A DNA stretch of 64,000 bases from Streptomyces nymphaeiformis (GTDB lineage: Bacteria > Actinomycetota > Actinomycetes > Streptomycetales > Streptomycetaceae). The notes beneath the pieces were generated by a model, which searched no databases, had not been told where the DNA came from, and saw only the letters and a list, made by a program, of their open reading frames with translations. A program made the translations under genes and the position numbers. Below, one piece after another: positions 15,945-23,715 of this stretch; position 1 is the first letter of the stretch; each line of letters begins with the position of its first letter. The DNA lies in the NCBI RefSeq assembly GCF_014203895.1, contig NZ_JACHJY010000004.1, positions 595,244 through 659,243 on the forward strand, in the 5' to 3' direction.

Positions 15945-16261
15945 GAGACCTCCTCCAGGTCGTCTTCCCAGGTGTGCTGCTTGGCGTGGTTGGCGAACAG
16001 ACAGCAGCCCTCACCGTCGGATCCCGGGGCGGCCACCGGGCAGTCAGGGAGTACGACGAGCTGCGTCTCGTCCGTCCCGTGCCAGCGGAGCCACAGCGCG
16101 GTCCCGTACGCGCCGGCGTCGGCGAGGAGACCGAAGTGCTCACCTTCGTCGTGCGCGGACAGCTGGCACTGCACGGCCCTGTCGATGTACGGGGCGGCAG
16201 ACTTCTCCCGCGCTTCCCGTGCCAGGTCGAGGGGCACCCGGCGCCAGCGCGCGCAACGCAT
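15932..16261 (-). CDS. Small Cys/His-containing protein (109 aa)
   Basis: Function unknown. The ATG at 16261 shares one base with the upstream stop (TGATG); a longer frame is open but unlikely. It contains CQLSAHDEGEHFG, a Cys-His-Gly-His pattern seen in small Streptomyces metal-binding proteins. Further features are LWLRWHGTDETQLVVLPDC, EGCCLFANHAKQHTWEDD and a C-terminus SCIS. It is the second gene of the candidate peptide operon. Confidence 0.72.
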   Translation of the reverse strand: MRCARWRRVPLDLAREAREKSAAPYIDRAVQCQLSAHDEGEHFGLLADAGAYGTALWLRWHGTDETQLVVLPDCPVAAPGSDGEGCCLFANHAKQHTWEDDLEEVSCIS

Positions 16262-16461
16262 CACGACACCATCCGGAAGGACGCGACGGCATTCCGGGCC
16301 TGCTGCGAGCACCGGGGGCAGACGCACGGCGGGTAGCGGCCCGGGTTCTCCGGGACCACCGGGTCCTCGCCCACGCGTACCTCCGTGAGAGGTCCCCACG
16401 TCTGGCCGGAGTCGCGGGAGACCCGCAACGTCATCCGTACGTCGTCCTGTCCGTTCGCCAT
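16261..16461 (-). CDS. First gene of the peptide operon, small Cys protein (66 aa)
   Basis: Begins MANGQDDVRMTLRVSRDSGQ at the ATG 16461 and has a zinc-knuckle-like CVCPRC near the C-terminus. No Shine-Dalgarno is visible, so the message may be leaderless. It starts about 48 bp from the palindromic operator at 16509-16525 and overlaps the next gene by one base. Function unknown. Confidence 0.68.
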   Translation of the reverse strand: MANGQDDVRMTLRVSRDSGQTWGPLTEVRVGEDPVVPENPGRYPPCVCPRCSQQARNAVASFRMVS

Positions 16462-16508
16462 GTCAGGAGCATCGCGATTCGCGGGGCCGGTCAGAAAGGC
16501 CAAGCGGA

Positions 16509-16525
16509 TTACCCAACTTGGGTAA
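16509..16525. promoter_or_regulatory. Palindromic operator of the divergent peptide operon/XRE regulator
   Basis: TTACCCAA-C-TTGGGTAA: perfect 8-bp arms around one base, located between the leftward peptide operon and the rightward XRE-TPR regulator. It is the natural binding site for that regulator. Confidence 0.78.
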
Positions 16526-16583
16526 CATCACCCTCGGTTGACCAAGTGCAGCGATCCGTAGTCCTCATGCCGGAGCGTGCCCG

Positions 16584-17930
16584 ATGCCCGAGCCATCTCG
16601 CTCGAAGGAACTCCCGGTCAGCCTGCTCACGGACCCAGTGATGATCGAGGCATGCCAGGCCAGAGACTTCGGCCGCATCTTTCAGCTGGTCAAGGCACGA
16701 GCAGGCATCTATCCGTCGATGATTGCGCGCCGCTGCGACTTGACCCCGAGCCGCGTGGGCGAGGTGATCGCCGGACGGCGGCAGTTGCTGCACATGGACG
16801 TGATCGAACGGATCTCGGACGGACTGCGCATCCCCGGGCACATGCTCGGCCTTGCCCGTCGTTCCTGGGAGACGCCGCCCAGCCTGACGGCCATGCCCCG
16901 CGAACCGGCCGAGGTACCGGCCTCAGCCGTCGAGTCGCTGGCCGCCGGACTACCGGGGGCGGACGTCGACAGCATCCTCGCCCTGGCGGCCGAGCGCGAT
17001 CTCAGCCCGTCGACGCTGGACGCATTGCACTCGTCGATCGCGGACTACTGGCGCCGGGACGACGAGCACGGCGGCGAGACCTTACGGCCGGCGGTCGTCG
17101 GCCAGCTCCGCTACGTCGTCGATCTCCTCAAGGAGCAGCGGCCGGCTCCTCTGCGGGACGGTCTGCACAGCATTGCGGCCGAGCTGGCCCGGCTCACCGG
17201 ATGGACTTACTTCGACGCCCGCCAGTACAACCAGGCACGTGCCTACTTCACCGAATCCCTCGGCTTGGCCAAGGCCATCGACGACCGCCAGTTCATGGCC
17301 AACGTCCTCGCCTGCATGAGCCTCCAGGCCACCTACCAGGATAAGCCCGGCGACGCCCTCGCACTCGTCACGGCCGCCCAGGACCAGGCCCGAACGGCCG
17401 CGGGGACGACACCGCGCGTGCTGGCCATGCTCGCGATGCGCGAAGCCTTCGCCCACGCCACCCTCGGCAACCATGGCGCGACCCACACCGCGATCTCGGA
17501 AGCCCACACCCAGTTCGGCCGGATCAGCACCGGCGATCCGGATCCGGCCTGGGTCGCCTATTTCGACGAGCCGAAGTTGATCGTGGACACCGGCATCGCG
17601 CACGGCCGTTTGGGCGAAGCCGCCCTGGCCGAGCCCCTCATCGCGGATGCTCTTCGTCGAGAACATCAGTCGAACCACCGAGGCCGGGCCTTCCATGCCT
17701 TCTGGCTCGCCCGCACCCAGCTCCAGCGCGGCAAACTCGACGAGGCGTGCCACACCGCCATGGATGCTCTGGCCCCGGCGGCGGCCGTCAGCTCGCAACG
17801 AGTCGCCGGCCACCTTCGGGAGTTCTACGAGCAGCTGGAGCCCTTCCGTCGGGAACCGGCCGCGGTGGCGTTCGAGTCCCGGCTCCGGGAAGTGCTGCCC
17901 CGTCAGGTCAGCGGATCGCCTCGTCCATGA
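16584..17930 (+). CDS. XRE-family regulator with TPR-like sensor domain (448 aa)
   Basis: The N-terminal helix-turn-helix covers residues ~25-75 (ARAGIYPSMIARRCDLTPSR and VGEVIAGRRQLLHMDVIERI). A linker and an extended helical-repeat domain follow, with TPR features such as GWTYFDARQYNQARAYFTES, ALGNHGATHTAISEAHTQFG and LARTQLQRGKLDEACHTAMD. Such regulators often respond to small peptides or signals through the TPR part. The ATG at 16584 has GGAG 8 nt upstream. Leu167 is encoded by TTA (17082-17084), so translation should depend on the bldA tRNA. The gene is divergent from the peptide operon, and its 3' end overlaps the convergent NUDIX gene by 23 nt. Confidence 0.88.
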   Translation: MPEPSRSKELPVSLLTDPVMIEACQARDFGRIFQLVKARAGIYPSMIARRCDLTPSRVGEVIAGRRQLLHMDVIERISDGLRIPGHMLGLARRSWETPPSLTAMPREPAEVPASAVESLAAGLPGADVDSILALAAERDLSPSTLDALHSSIADYWRRDDEHGGETLRPAVVGQLRYVVDLLKEQRPAPLRDGLHSIAAELARLTGWTYFDARQYNQARAYFTESLGLAKAIDDRQFMANVLACMSLQATYQDKPGDALALVTAAQDQARTAAGTTPRVLAMLAMREAFAHATLGNHGATHTAISEAHTQFGRISTGDPDPAWVAYFDEPKLIVDTGIAHGRLGEAALAEPLIADALRREHQSNHRGRAFHAFWLARTQLQRGKLDEACHTAMDALAPAAAVSSQRVAGHLREFYEQLEPFRREPAAVAFESRLREVLPRQVSGSPRP

Positions 17931-18441
17931 GCACGTAGAGCAGCCCGACCAGGGAACCGCTGCTGACGATCTCGCGCCGGTCGATCATGCCCCGCACGTC
18001 GGCCAGCGGGATCCACTCGATCCGGTCCGACTCGTTCTTCTCGGTCGGCGGACCCTCGTACGTCGCCCCGTCGGCCCGGAAGACGTGGTGCTGGGAGTCG
18101 GTGATGCCGTTGGCCGGCTCGGCGTAGATCAGCGGCTTGACCGGGCCGGGGCGCCAGCCGGTCTCCTCCAGTACCTCACGGGCCGCAGCATCGGCCGGCG
18201 TCTCGCCCTCCTCGACCAGGCCCATGGGTAGCTCCCACGCCCAGGCATCCGTGATGAAGCGGTGCCGCCACATCATCAGGACCTCGCGCCGCTCGTTGAC
18301 CACGGCGGCCACGGCCAGGTGCCGCAGCTTGACGACGTGGTGCTCCCAGCGGTTCCCGTCCGGCGTCTCGACGTCGGTGAGCCACAGGTTCACCCAGCTG
18401 TTCTCGTAGATCGGACGTTCCCCGTGGATCTTCCACTGCAT
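17908..18441 (-). CDS. NUDIX hydrolase (177 aa)
   Basis: A perfect Nudix box (GX5EX7REVLEETGW) is found at about residues 74-96, inside an ADP-ribose-pyrophosphatase-like fold (HHVVKLRHLAVAAVVNERRE, WAWELPMGLVEEGE). It hydrolyses a nucleoside diphosphate linked to X; the substrate is not predictable. It is convergent with the XRE-TPR regulator with a 23-nt overlap. Its link to the peptide module is positional only. Confidence 0.9.
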   Translation of the reverse strand: MQWKIHGERPIYENSWVNLWLTDVETPDGNRWEHHVVKLRHLAVAAVVNERREVLMMWRHRFITDAWAWELPMGLVEEGETPADAAAREVLEETGWRPGPVKPLIYAEPANGITDSQHHVFRADGATYEGPPTEKNESDRIEWIPLADVRGMIDRREIVSSGSLVGLLYVLMDEAIR

Positions 18442-18609
18442 CGCTACGGCCCCTCTCGATCGACCTCAAGCATCGCAGAGCAGGCGGGGCCCTGTGACTG
18501 TCATCTGGCAGTCAACGGGGCCGATTTGCTGCCTAATATGGTTACTCTCTGGGCCGAGGGGCTGAATCGGTTCGACACCGGCCTGGGCTTGGCGGACATC
18601 CTCGGAGCA

Positions 18610-19704
18610 TCAGGCGAAACGTGGTCTGACCCTTGGGATCTCCTTCAAGAGAGATTCGAAGGGCAAGTCGAATTCTGGAACTGCTCGCCGCATGTTCGCG
18701 TGGCCGATGGCCGAGCCTATTGCAGTGTTGAGATAGCCCGGGATGCCCAAAGCGTTACATAGGTCAAGGCTATTGGCTAGCTCTGCCGACTCGGCGGAGA
18801 GAATTTTTTCGATCTCGTGTTCCGTGAGAACTGGTCCCATGAGTGCACGCATCGCTGTCTCTTCGAGGTCTTGCATTCCGTGGACTTCGAGGAGATTTAG
18901 GAGGTCTACCCTAGTGATGGCGTTTACCGAGTAACGGTACTCGTCTGGTTCTTTCAATTTAGCGATAGGGGTGCCTATCAAAAGGTGGGCATCGATCATC
19001 TCCTTGTTCGTGAATCCCCGATTAAAGAGCCCGGGAAGGTTCATTCCGGTGTACTTGCCCAGCGTCAGAGTTCCCATGGTAGGGATGAGGCAACCCAAGC
19101 CTGCAAGGTAATCCAGATCCGATGGCATGATTGACGCGATGCCGTCGGTGAATGGTCTCAGCATCCCAGCGATTGCTGATGCGACTTCGTTGACGCTGCT
19201 CACCTGTGCTGGCGTGATTTGCTTCATCAGGAGATTGCAAGAGAGAAGAGCTAGGTGCGGCCCAGAAAGGCTCTCCGCCAGTTCTACCGCCTTGGAGATG
19301 GCTAGTTGCGCGGTGCTTCTCTGTTGGCTATATTTCAGTCGCTCTGAAAGCAGCTCGATCAAAACATCGCCAAGTTCAGGATCCCCGCTTTTGGCATAAC
19401 CTGACTGGGCGGAGAACAGCGCAGACTGTATTCCAGGGTCATTTAGTTGACCAAGGGGAGGATCGTCCCAGCCGTAGATCCCTTCAATGAAGTGATCGGT
19501 GAACTCTCCCGCACGAAGTTGGGCAGTTCTCCAAGCCTCATTGGCGAGCCTGGTGAAGTTCTTTTCAAACACCTCCATGGCTGTTTCCCTTGCGATGTCC
19601 TTCGCGTCCCGATATCCAATCCCGAGATGGATCCCCCCGCCAGCCTGAAAGTTGATCGATTTATCTCCGCTTGATTGCCGCTGAGTGAGCCACTTCCTCA
19701 TCAC
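18610..19704 (-). CDS. LPO_1073/Vpar_1526-type protein, candidate defence component (364 aa)
   Basis: The N-terminus carries SINFQAGGGIHLGIGY, followed by DAKDIARETAMEVFEKNFTR and a helical core (LAESLSGPHLALLSCNLLMK). This layout resembles, from memory, the LPO_1073/Vpar_1526 family found in mobile and defence contexts. The biochemical role is unknown. The start is the GTG at 19704 (GTGA overlap with the upstream stop) or the adjacent ATG at 19701. Base composition is much lower in GC than the rest of the window, indicating recent transfer. It forms an operon with the preceding 98-residue membrane protein. Confidence 0.75.
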   Translation of the reverse strand: MMRKWLTQRQSSGDKSINFQAGGGIHLGIGYRDAKDIARETAMEVFEKNFTRLANEAWRTAQLRAGEFTDHFIEGIYGWDDPPLGQLNDPGIQSALFSAQSGYAKSGDPELGDVLIELLSERLKYSQQRSTAQLAISKAVELAESLSGPHLALLSCNLLMKQITPAQVSSVNEVASAIAGMLRPFTDGIASIMPSDLDYLAGLGCLIPTMGTLTLGKYTGMNLPGLFNRGFTNKEMIDAHLLIGTPIAKLKEPDEYRYSVNAITRVDLLNLLEVHGMQDLEETAMRALMGPVLTEHEIEKILSAESAELANSLDLCNALGIPGYLNTAIGSAIGHANMRRAVPEFDLPFESLLKEIPRVRPRFA

Positions 19705-19997
19705 GGACTGCCAAATCTATTGTCATTGCCGATCGTAAGGTCGGACCCGGCTTGGATGTTTACGGAACTCGCACCGCTTTGCTGCGACTGTCGAGTGGGG
19801 CCGCTCTGCGCATTAATTCCACGCGCACTGAATAGCTGGTGAAATCCTATGGCAGCGGCAATAAGGCCGAAGATGGCGCCGACTACGCTGCCTAGCATCG
19901 AGGCTTTTTCGAACCCGAGCCACACGCTGAGGCCGATGATTCCGATACCGATAATGGCAGTTCCGCCCCAAAGCATCCGCCGTTGAGTGATCGTCAT
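19701..19997 (-). CDS. Small two-TM membrane protein with NIQAG tail (98 aa)
   Basis: Two transmembrane helices (MLWGGTAIIGIGIIGLSVWL and MLGSVVGAIFGLIAAAIGF) are followed by a cytoplasmic tail SGASSVNIQAGSDLTIGND. The tail repeats the pattern at the start of the downstream protein (SINFQAGGGIHLGIG). GGAG lies 9 nt upstream of the ATG at 19997. Probably the membrane partner of the 364-residue protein; inferred from operon structure and the shared motif. Confidence 0.75.
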   Translation of the reverse strand: MTITQRRMLWGGTAIIGIGIIGLSVWLGFEKASMLGSVVGAIFGLIAAAIGFHQLFSARGINAQSGPTRQSQQSGASSVNIQAGSDLTIGNDNRFGSP

Positions 19998-20305
19998 GCT
20001 TCAAGTCTCCATGTGCTCCCGTGGTTTGTCAGCTGTTTGATGGAAGAGGTGGGCTCGGCTGGCACTCAGCGTCGGTCCTTCTTGGGTTACCCCAAGTCGG
20101 TGAGGTGCTTGCATGCGACGACCAAGTCGACTGGGGCCCGTGGCTTTGGGGACTAGAGAGGGTTTCACGGCGTGCCGGCCCTGTGGCGGGGAAGGCGGCC
20201 AGTGTGCTTGAGAGGTCGTCCGCCATATTCGCAGATGGGGGAACCTCCGAGGCCAACTTTCAGAAGGGCGCACCTTGAGCGCCGTCTACCTGTAATAATG
20301 CGCAA
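19998..20305. other. Divergent intergenic region of the low-GC module
   Basis: 308 bp between the leftward membrane-protein operon and the rightward PIN gene. Overlapping frames on both strands have poor codon bias and no start signals. TAATAA at 20293-20298 just before the ATG at 20306 could be a -10 box of a leaderless PIN transcript. Nothing else is evident. Confidence 0.5.
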
Positions 20306-21460
20306 ATGAATTCTTCGGCAGCGGTAGAGTTGAGCCCTGGCTCTCTTCGAGCGATCGTTCTTGATGCGAATGCTTTCGGTAAGGGGCTACCCAACCTAGA
20401 TCTTCTGCACCGATTGGCTGATCTGGCTACCCGTGTTGGCATTGAGACGTGGGTGCCTGAGCCTGTGGCATGGGAGTGGGCTGAACATCTGTCCCGAGAG
20501 GTTGAGGCTTTTCGTGTGACAGTCCCTTCTATATTTCGCACCATGCAGAAAGGGCGCCTTAAAGCAAAAATGCCAACTTTGCCCCCGGGGGGTGGCGAGG
20601 GGATTTCTCAGGAGTTCCTTGGGAATCTTGCTGCTGTTCCAGGCATCACTCTCGTCAAACTCACTGGTGACTCAGCGATCGAAGGGCTGCGTGATCAGAT
20701 ACTTCAAACTGGGCCGGGACGCCGCAAGGATGGAGTCAAGACCGGCGCGTCTGATTCTGCTTGGTTGAGGGACGTTCTGCGCAAGGCCGGGGGAAACTTT
20801 GAGAGCGTTGTCCTCCTCAGCAGCGATCGGGATGTTGTGGCGGCATGCAGAGAGCTGCGCGTGAATCCACCGCGCATGCTGAACATTCATGACCTAAATA
20901 AGACCCTCTTTCGGTTCGTGAGTGGACCTGAAGGGTTGTCTCGTAGGATTGCGCTGCACTTTACCAAATTGATCTCCGACCTGCGGGCGAACACCTATGA
21001 CGGCTGGGTGGAGCCAGATATTGATCTCGGTCATTTCGATGCGGATCCGAGCTTCCTTTTGGAAGACCTCCAAGGGGCTCAATTCCAGGTTCACGGTGTC
21101 ACGCTCCGCCATCTGCACGAGGTTCTTAGTGTGACGGATATCGGAACCGCATCTGATCTCGACGAAGAGTGTGGTGAAGGCGAATCCGGAGTGCTTAGAG
21201 ATCTCACCCTGGATGCAGTTGTTGAATTTCGTGCAGATGTTGATGTTTCCATCTATGATATTGACGCCGATGGTGAGATTCAGATGGATGTCCACTCGCT
21301 CTACGATGTGAGAATTATTGCTTCCCTTCTTATTGAAATCTCGAAGGGGGTAATTAGCTACTGCACCCCGCTAGCGAACTCTCGTATCGAAGCCCTAGAG
21401 AAGCCTCAACGGCTGGAGCCATCGCTGACACCATGGCCGGCGGGCCCCGTGTTCAAGTGA
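20306..21460 (+). CDS. PIN-domain ribonuclease-like protein (DUF4935-like, 384 aa)
   Basis: The N-terminal half is a PIN-like nuclease domain. Acidic residues sit at the expected places: Asp20 in IVLDANAFG, Glu in PVAWEWAEH, Asp in GASDSAWLRDVLRK and Asp in VVLLSSDRDVV. The C-terminal ~190 residues form an acidic beta-rich extension (VVEFRADVDVSIYDIDADGE) of unknown role. PIN proteins cleave RNA and often act as toxins or defence effectors. The low-GC base composition matches the divergent 364/98-residue operon. The gene is the last one before attR. Confidence 0.82.
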   Translation: MNSSAAVELSPGSLRAIVLDANAFGKGLPNLDLLHRLADLATRVGIETWVPEPVAWEWAEHLSREVEAFRVTVPSIFRTMQKGRLKAKMPTLPPGGGEGISQEFLGNLAAVPGITLVKLTGDSAIEGLRDQILQTGPGRRKDGVKTGASDSAWLRDVLRKAGGNFESVVLLSSDRDVVAACRELRVNPPRMLNIHDLNKTLFRFVSGPEGLSRRIALHFTKLISDLRANTYDGWVEPDIDLGHFDADPSFLLEDLQGAQFQVHGVTLRHLHEVLSVTDIGTASDLDEECGEGESGVLRDLTLDAVVEFRADVDVSIYDIDADGEIQMDVHSLYDVRIIASLLIEISKGVISYCTPLANSRIEALEKPQRLEPSLTPWPAGPVFK

Positions 21461-21593
21461 CACGTACCCGGTTGTTCCTTGTTGGCGTAGCGCTGGAGCC
21501 GGTGGACCAGGTGTGGACCACGTTGGAGAGCACCCGGGCAAGGAAGAGGGAAAAAGCCAGTTCAGGCGAGTGAAGTTGTCCGTACTACAACCC

Positions 21594-21650
21594 TCTTGAA
21601 AACCGTCGAGGCAGCGATGTCTCCGTGGGTTCAAATCCCACACCCACCGC
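21594..21650 (+). repeat. attR core (tRNA-Ser 3' half remnant)
   Basis: 57-bp repeat of the tRNA-Ser 3' end with two compensating differences from attL (A21609 and T21622). Because the intact tRNA lies at the left end, this copy should represent the 3' end of the original host tRNA gene. Confidence 0.92.
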
Positions 21651-21656
21651 GCACGC

Positions 21657-21695
21657 CGAAGGCCCCTGACCGACATCGTCGGCCGGGGGCCTTCG
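21657..21695. terminator. Terminator of the original tRNA-Ser gene
   Basis: 10-bp stem (CGAAGGCCCC/GGGGCCTTCG) right after attR. Before the element inserted it would have followed the tRNA-Ser gene directly. Confidence 0.75.
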
Positions 21696-21775
21696 CCTTG
21701 GGCGGTGCCTCCGGATGCGGTTTCGGTGGGGGCCCCTGATGCTGAAGGGGCTGGAACACCGCTAGGAGGACCAGG

Positions 21776-21970
21776 ATGTCTGTGCTGGACAAGCTCAAGG
21801 GAATGCTGAAGGGCCACGAGGACCAGGCCGCCCAAGGCATCGACAAGGCCGGTGACTTCGTCGACGGGAAGACGCAGGGCAAGTACGAGAGCCAGGTCGA
21901 CACCGCCCAGGAGAAGCTCAAGGAGCAGCTGGGAGACGAGGGCCGGGGGCAGGACTCCCCGCCCCGGTAG
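21776..21970 (+). CDS. MT0933-like antitoxin-family small protein (64 aa)
   Basis: A highly charged helical protein, MSVLDKLKGMLKGHEDQAAQ followed by GIDKAGDFVDGKTQGKYESQ. This is the pattern annotated as the MT0933-like antitoxin family, with some similarity to CsbD-type stress proteins. No toxin gene is adjacent, so a toxin-antitoxin role is doubtful. A strong GGAGGA lies upstream of the ATG, and a terminator follows. Confidence 0.8.
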   Translation: MSVLDKLKGMLKGHEDQAAQGIDKAGDFVDGKTQGKYESQVDTAQEKLKEQLGDEGRGQDSPPR

Positions 21971-21985
21971 TGGTGTACCGGTGGT

Positions 21986-22020
21986 GAGGGGTGTCCCGGA
22001 GTCGCTCCGGGACACCCCTC
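21986..22020. terminator. Bidirectional terminator
   Basis: Perfect 15-bp stem (21986-22000 with 22006-22020), loop GTCGC, between convergent genes ending at 21970 and 22047. Confidence 0.85.
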
Positions 22021-22046
22021 GCGCCGGTTGAGGGGCTCGGGCGGGT

Positions 22047-23312
22047 TCAGGGGTGGCTGCGGGCCTGTGGGTTGTTCAGGCAGAGGGCGATGTTGCGGAC
22101 CGCTGCGGTGAGTTCCTCGATCACCCGGGCCGCCTGCTCCGCGTTGTGGAAGACCGGGCGGTTCGTGAGGGAGCGGCTCAGTTCCTCCGCGGCCCGGACG
22201 GCGGGGCCGGCGTCCTCGGCGGCCGCGGGAGGGGCCGCGGGCGCGGGTGCCGCGCTCTGAGGGGGAGGCGGGGGAGCGGCGGGGTACGGCTCGGGCTCCG
22301 TGCGGTAGCCGTCGAAGGACGGCGAGAAGGTGCCGGAGCCGACGGCCAGGGAGGTGTGCGCCTCCTGCTGGACGTGCGGGACCGCGAAGTGGTCCTGTCC
22401 GTGCTGGGGAACCGGGGCCTGCCCGTGCTGGAGGACCGCGAAGTGCTCCTGCCCGTGCGGGGGAACCGAACCCTGTCCGTGGTGGGAGACGTGAACCTGG
22501 TCGTGCTGCGGGAGCGGGGCCGGTGCCTGCCCGTGCTGGGGGACCGGGGTCTGGGACTGGCGGGCCCGGGGCAGGACCAGGTGGTCGAAGCCCGGGAACG
22601 CCTGCGTGGTCGGGTGCGTGGCGGGCTGGGGGTACTCGCTCTGCCACTGCGCGCGGTAGTACTCCACCTGGTCCTCGCAGGAGGAGCGGGAGTGGAAGAC
22701 CGCGGTGTCGTCGCCGAGGTCCGGGTACCAGAGGTTGGGGCCGGGGAAACGCACGGTCCGCATGCGGGGCTTGATCTGCTCGGCGCACCCCATGCAGCAG
22801 CCCTCCGGCACGATGAGCGGGATGCCGCCGCTCTGCTCCGGACGCCGGGGGCCGCCCTCCGGGCGGTTCTCCCCGTGCTGGCAGGGCGGGAGTTCGCCGC
22901 AGGCCCGGCAGACGGCGTAGTGCTCGGGGAGGACCTGCCAGTCCAGGCTGGCGGGGGCGCACCAGTGCTTCACCGCCGACCGGGGCAGGTTCTCGTCGCG
23001 CAGTACGAGCACCACCGGTCGCCTGTAGAACTCGGCGCGATCGGGGGCCGGTTTGAGCGCCTGGTTCTCGGCCCGCCGCAGTTCGTTGGCGTGCCACCAC
23101 AGTTCCACGTGGTCGCGCCAGGCCTTCTCATAGGATTTCGGCCATGAGTTGCCGGGGTAACCGGTGATCTCCAGGACGCGCCACGCCCGCCGGTCCAGCA
23201 CGACGATGGAGCCGGCCCGGAGTCGCAGATGTGTTCCCTTGCCGTCCTCGTCCGGCCAGTTGTGGCGGCCGATGAGGGTGGGCTGGTCAGGGAGCCACCT
23301 GCGAATCTGCAT
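22047..23312 (-). CDS. Conserved hypothetical protein with Cys clusters and a QHGQ-repeat region (421 aa)
   Basis: Not recognised by function. The N-terminal ~200 residues are folded and aromatic-rich (MQIRRWLPDQPTLIGRHNWP, HVELWWHANELRR). Cysteine groups CRACGELPPC and GCCMGC may bind metal. Residues ~235-310 are a low-complexity region with repeated QHGQ/PQHGQ motifs, followed by Pro/Ala-rich sequence and a helical C-terminus (AEQAARVIEELTAAVRNIAL). The ATG at 23312 has AGGAG upstream. Confidence 0.82.
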   Translation of the reverse strand: MQIRRWLPDQPTLIGRHNWPDEDGKGTHLRLRAGSIVVLDRRAWRVLEITGYPGNSWPKSYEKAWRDHVELWWHANELRRAENQALKPAPDRAEFYRRPVVLVLRDENLPRSAVKHWCAPASLDWQVLPEHYAVCRACGELPPCQHGENRPEGGPRRPEQSGGIPLIVPEGCCMGCAEQIKPRMRTVRFPGPNLWYPDLGDDTAVFHSRSSCEDQVEYYRAQWQSEYPQPATHPTTQAFPGFDHLVLPRARQSQTPVPQHGQAPAPLPQHDQVHVSHHGQGSVPPHGQEHFAVLQHGQAPVPQHGQDHFAVPHVQQEAHTSLAVGSGTFSPSFDGYRTEPEPYPAAPPPPPQSAAPAPAAPPAAAEDAGPAVRAAEELSRSLTNRPVFHNAEQAARVIEELTAAVRNIALCLNNPQARSHP

Positions 23313-23715
23313 GACACGCTCCTAGGCGATGAAACCTCGTAGTTTCAACTGGGGCAGTAGATGACATTCTGAACAATTTAGGCGTCGGCTTGGGGTTAGA
23401 CACGCGCACGGCGTTGATCGATCGAGGGCCGGAAACGCCTTCTGAGCCGGGTATTTAGCTTCTCCCGCCCGGCGGGCTCCGGAGGCGCGCGTCCCCCCGG
23501 GCGGCCGCCGCGGAGCCGGGCCGCGGCGTCCTGACACCCACTCGTACGCGTGACGCCGCTTCCCGCGGTGTCAGCCCGTACGTATGCATCCTCCCGTGCG
23601 GTGGCCGCCGACGGCTCCGGACGGGGGTTTCCCGCTCCGGAGAGGTGGTAAAGCGACTGCTCCTCCGCGGACGGGGCCGGTAGGGTCCGGGGACCGAGGA
23701 GACGGAGGAGTGGAG
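23313..23715. other. Intergenic region with a short inverted repeat
   Basis: 403 bp between divergent genes. It holds an inverted repeat TGAAAC-CTCGTA-GTTTCA (23330-23347) just upstream of the leftward gene, a possible operator, and an AT-richer stretch after it. No gene or RNA is recognised. Confidence 0.5.

Larger units (their letters stand above)
3018..21650. mobile_element. AICE (pSAM2-type integrative and conjugative element), 18,576 bp
   Basis: The element lies between two 57-bp repeats of the tRNA-Ser 3' end. The offset between corresponding repeat bases is 18,576 bp. It carries the classic AICE modules: tyrosine integrase, excisionase, RepSA-type rolling-circle initiator, SpdB, single-protein FtsK-like Tra, and a GntR-family KorSA-type repressor divergent from the operon. 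Cargo comprises a membrane protein beside attL, a radical SAM/peptide module (13498-18441) and a low-GC candidate defence module next to attR (18610-21460). All backbone genes are intact, so the element may still be able to excise and transfer. Confidence 0.93.

Noticed and set aside
21776..21970. A working toxin-antitoxin pair
   Set aside because: Only the MT0933-like small protein is present; neighbouring genes do not encode a toxin.
23330..23347. A second parS-like site (TGAAAC...GTTTCA)
   Set aside because: The half-sites are inverted relative to parS and the central CACGTG is absent. It is listed only as a short inverted repeat.
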